A stretch of 7,343 nucleotides of DNA, taken from the NCBI GenBank assembly GCA_030643345.1, contig DAOWMA010000097.1, positions 1-7,343 of the forward strand, read 5' to 3'. This DNA is from Spirochaetaceae bacterium. GTDB lineage: Bacteria; Spirochaetota; Spirochaetia; B11-G9. Below the pieces are notes generated by a model. The model was not told the origin of the DNA, did no database searches, and saw only the letters and a program-made list of their open reading frames with translations. Position numbers and translations under genes: made by a program. Every line of letters starts with the position of its first letter. The first letter of the stretch is position 1. Below, in pieces: positions 6,106-7,343 of this stretch.

Positions 6106-6914
6106 CCTGTCCTGTTGTGAAAGTATCTATCATTAGAGATACTTAAATTAGACATCGCCTTCTGTCCTGTACAATGGGAAACACCTATAACTTTCATCTC
6201 CCCCTTATTCAGGTAATCCATAGAGATATCCAAACTGCCATCATTTGCTTCAACCAGATGTGTACCACCAAGTACAGCATAGATTGGTTTTCCAAGTAAA
6301 TTTCTGGCCGCATCCATCATATTCTTCATTCCGGGATGAGAACATCCAAGAAGAATAACCAAACCTTCAGGTGTATCTACCGCTATAAGAACTTCATCAT
6401 TAAAAAGATCGCTGATAAATTCACCATCCTTCAATAGCTTAAATCTTGTATTTATAACTTCATCTTTATGAATTCTTGGGAAATTTGTGATTACATAAAT
6501 TCCTGGAAGAATTTCATTGAGATCATTGTTTACAAATTTGTAAGATATGCTTTTCTCCTGTAGAAATTTCCGATTAAAATTGTTTCCCAGAAATTCGTAG
6601 GAACCATTTTTATAACCGTACTTTTCATTAAAAAAACCTTCACCGAGTATTAGTTCAAATTTATCTGCAATACTAATTAAAGACCGTAATCCCCCTGAAT
6701 GATCATAGTGACCATGGCTGAGTATTACATATTCCAGATCAGAAAGATCTATCTGAAGTTGTTCAGCATTTTCTAAGAAAGTTCCCGACTGCCCAGTATC
6801 AAAAAGCAGCTTATGTCCGTCTTTTTCAATATAAAACGATATACCATGTTCATTTTTCAAAGCCAGGTGCTCACCCATTGTGTTTTCGATTAGTGTAGTT
6901 ATTTTTAGACTCAT
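6084..6914 (-). CDS. MBL-fold metallo-hydrolase, COG1237-like
   Basis: This 276-residue protein has the metallo-beta-lactamase fold with a probable dinuclear metal site. It opens SLKITTLIEN, then KLLFDTGQSG (35-44) and the signature LSHGHYDHSGGL (65-76), giving ligands H67, H69, D71 and H72. Further metal or active-site blocks are LLGCSHPG (188-195, H193), VLGGTH (214-219, H219) and VSHCTG (245-250, H247). This set matches COG1237, often annotated as a dihydropterin/ribofuranosylaminobenzene-phosphate synthase by similarity to methanogen proteins. That label is not reliable for bacteria, and no substrate can be read here. I place the start at ATG 6914, with AAGGAG five bases upstream; a TTG at 6932 would place that Shine-Dalgarno inside the gene. 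It begins 21 bases after the regulator stop, so the two are likely cotranscribed. It lacks an export signal and is probably cytoplasmic. Confidence 0.9.
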   Translation of the reverse strand: MSLKITTLIENTMGEHLALKNEHGISFYIEKDGHKLLFDTGQSGTFLENAEQLQIDLSDLEYVILSHGHYDHSGGLRSLISIADKFELILGEGFFNEKYGYKNGSYEFLGNNFNRKFLQEKSISYKFVNNDLNEILPGIYVITNFPRIHKDEVINTRFKLLKDGEFISDLFNDEVLIAVDTPEGLVILLGCSHPGMKNMMDAARNLLGKPIYAVLGGTHLVEANDGSLDISMDYLNKGEMKVIGVSHCTGQKAMSNLSISNDRYFHNRTGSSLIVG

Positions 6915-6935
6915 TCTTACTCCTTCCCCCAATAT

Positions 6936-7343
6936 CTATAATGAATCATTTATCGATGATCTGATATCATCCAGAGCATTCTGAATATGGTGCAACATAG
7001 CCTTCTCAGCCGCATCCGAATCCCCGGATTTAATTGCCTTCAGAACACTTCCATGTTCAACAATTGTTTTTTCTATTCTCCCCGGGATATGCAGACTGGA
7101 AATCCATCCTTCAGACAAAGTCTCTGTCATTGTTTTCATAATTAAATAGAGAGTTCGGTTTTTTGTTGATTTTGCAAGAGTTCTGTGAAAACATTCATCC
7201 GCCTTAATTAAACCGGCAGTATTCCCTGCTTTAAAATTGCGAACAAAATCCGTGCAGGCTTCTTCCATCCTCTCTATATCTGCTTTTTCTGCATTCCGGG
7301 CTGCATAGGCCGCAGCTTTTGGATCAATAATTAAACGAACTTC
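6936..7343 (-). CDS. FadR/GntR-family transcriptional regulator, FCD domain, 5'-truncated by window edge
   Basis: The frame is open from the right edge to the TAG at 6936-6938, showing the last 135 residues. They form the helical FCD ligand-binding domain (PF07729): it opens EVRLIIDPKAAAYAARNA, typical of the first FCD helix, and ADECFHRTLAKSTKNRTL (48-65 of the visible part) carries the D-x3-H motif (D49, H53). Later EH (H97) and HHI (H119) complete the usual metal/ligand-binding histidine set. The N-terminal winged-helix DNA-binding domain must lie beyond the window. An internal ATG at 7268 is not a credible start because family sequence continues upstream of it. FCD regulators commonly sense organic or sugar acids and control adjacent catabolic operons, which suits the downstream transporter and kinase. 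The effector is unknown. Confidence 0.9.
   Translation of the reverse strand, partial: EVRLIIDPKAAAYAARNAEKADIERMEEACTDFVRNFKAGNTAGLIKADECFHRTLAKSTKNRTLYLIMKTMTETLSEGWISSLHIPGRIEKTIVEHGSVLKAIKSGDSDAAEKAMLHHIQNALDDIRSSINDSL

Noticed and set aside
6915..6932. TTG start at 6932 for the MBL hydrolase
   Set aside because: It would translate the GGGGGAAGGAG region that serves as the Shine-Dalgarno site for the ATG at 6914, and the added residues (GEGVR) are not family sequence.

Overview
All supportable genes in this window lie on the minus strand, so the biological order runs from high to low coordinates. The genome looks like a moderately AT-rich, Gram-negative-type bacterium. It has strong Shine-Dalgarno sites, a TRAP transporter with a lipoprotein-type solute-binding protein, and a spare AAA+ ATPase of the archaeal-ATPase type. 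An anaerobic or marine lineage such as a spirochaete would fit, but no marker gene settles the taxonomy.

Layout in order of transcription: (1) 7343-6936, the C-terminal ligand-sensing half of a FadR/GntR-type regulator, cut by the window edge. (2) 6914-6084, a COG1237-type metallo-beta-lactamase-fold hydrolase. (3) 6105-6081, a terminator-like hairpin overlapping the hydrolase stop codon, followed by a candidate promoter with inverted-repeat half-sites. (4) 6008-3051, a complete tripartite TRAP transporter: DctP-type lipoprotein, DctQ-type small permease and DctM-type large permease. (5) 3030-3001, a near-perfect 30-bp palindrome with the form of an intrinsic terminator. (6) 2980-1844, glycerate 2-kinase, and 1827-1204, a histidine-phosphatase-family protein. 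(7) A 139-bp gap with a promoter-like sequence and three copies of a 13-bp repeat, then 1064 to the left edge, a PF01637-like AAA+ ATPase that runs off the window.

Genes 1 to 6 read as a carboxylate or sugar-acid uptake and catabolism cluster. A ligand-responsive FCD regulator would control import of an organic acid by the TRAP system, and glycerate kinase would feed 2-phosphoglycerate into lower glycolysis. The natural guess for the substrate is glycerate or a compound converted to it. That is inferred from context, not read from the binding protein. The hydrolase and the histidine phosphatase have no assigned step. Two terminator-like hairpins inside the same-strand cluster suggest graded rather than uniform expression.

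The ATPase at the left edge looks like a separate, accessory unit. It is more AT-rich over much of its length, has its own promoter-like region, and carries an unusual repeat array directly upstream. That array and the promoter/inverted-repeat arrangement before dctP are the least ordinary signals. I see no clear evidence of a wholly new multi-gene system, a CRISPR array, a tRNA or an insertion sequence.
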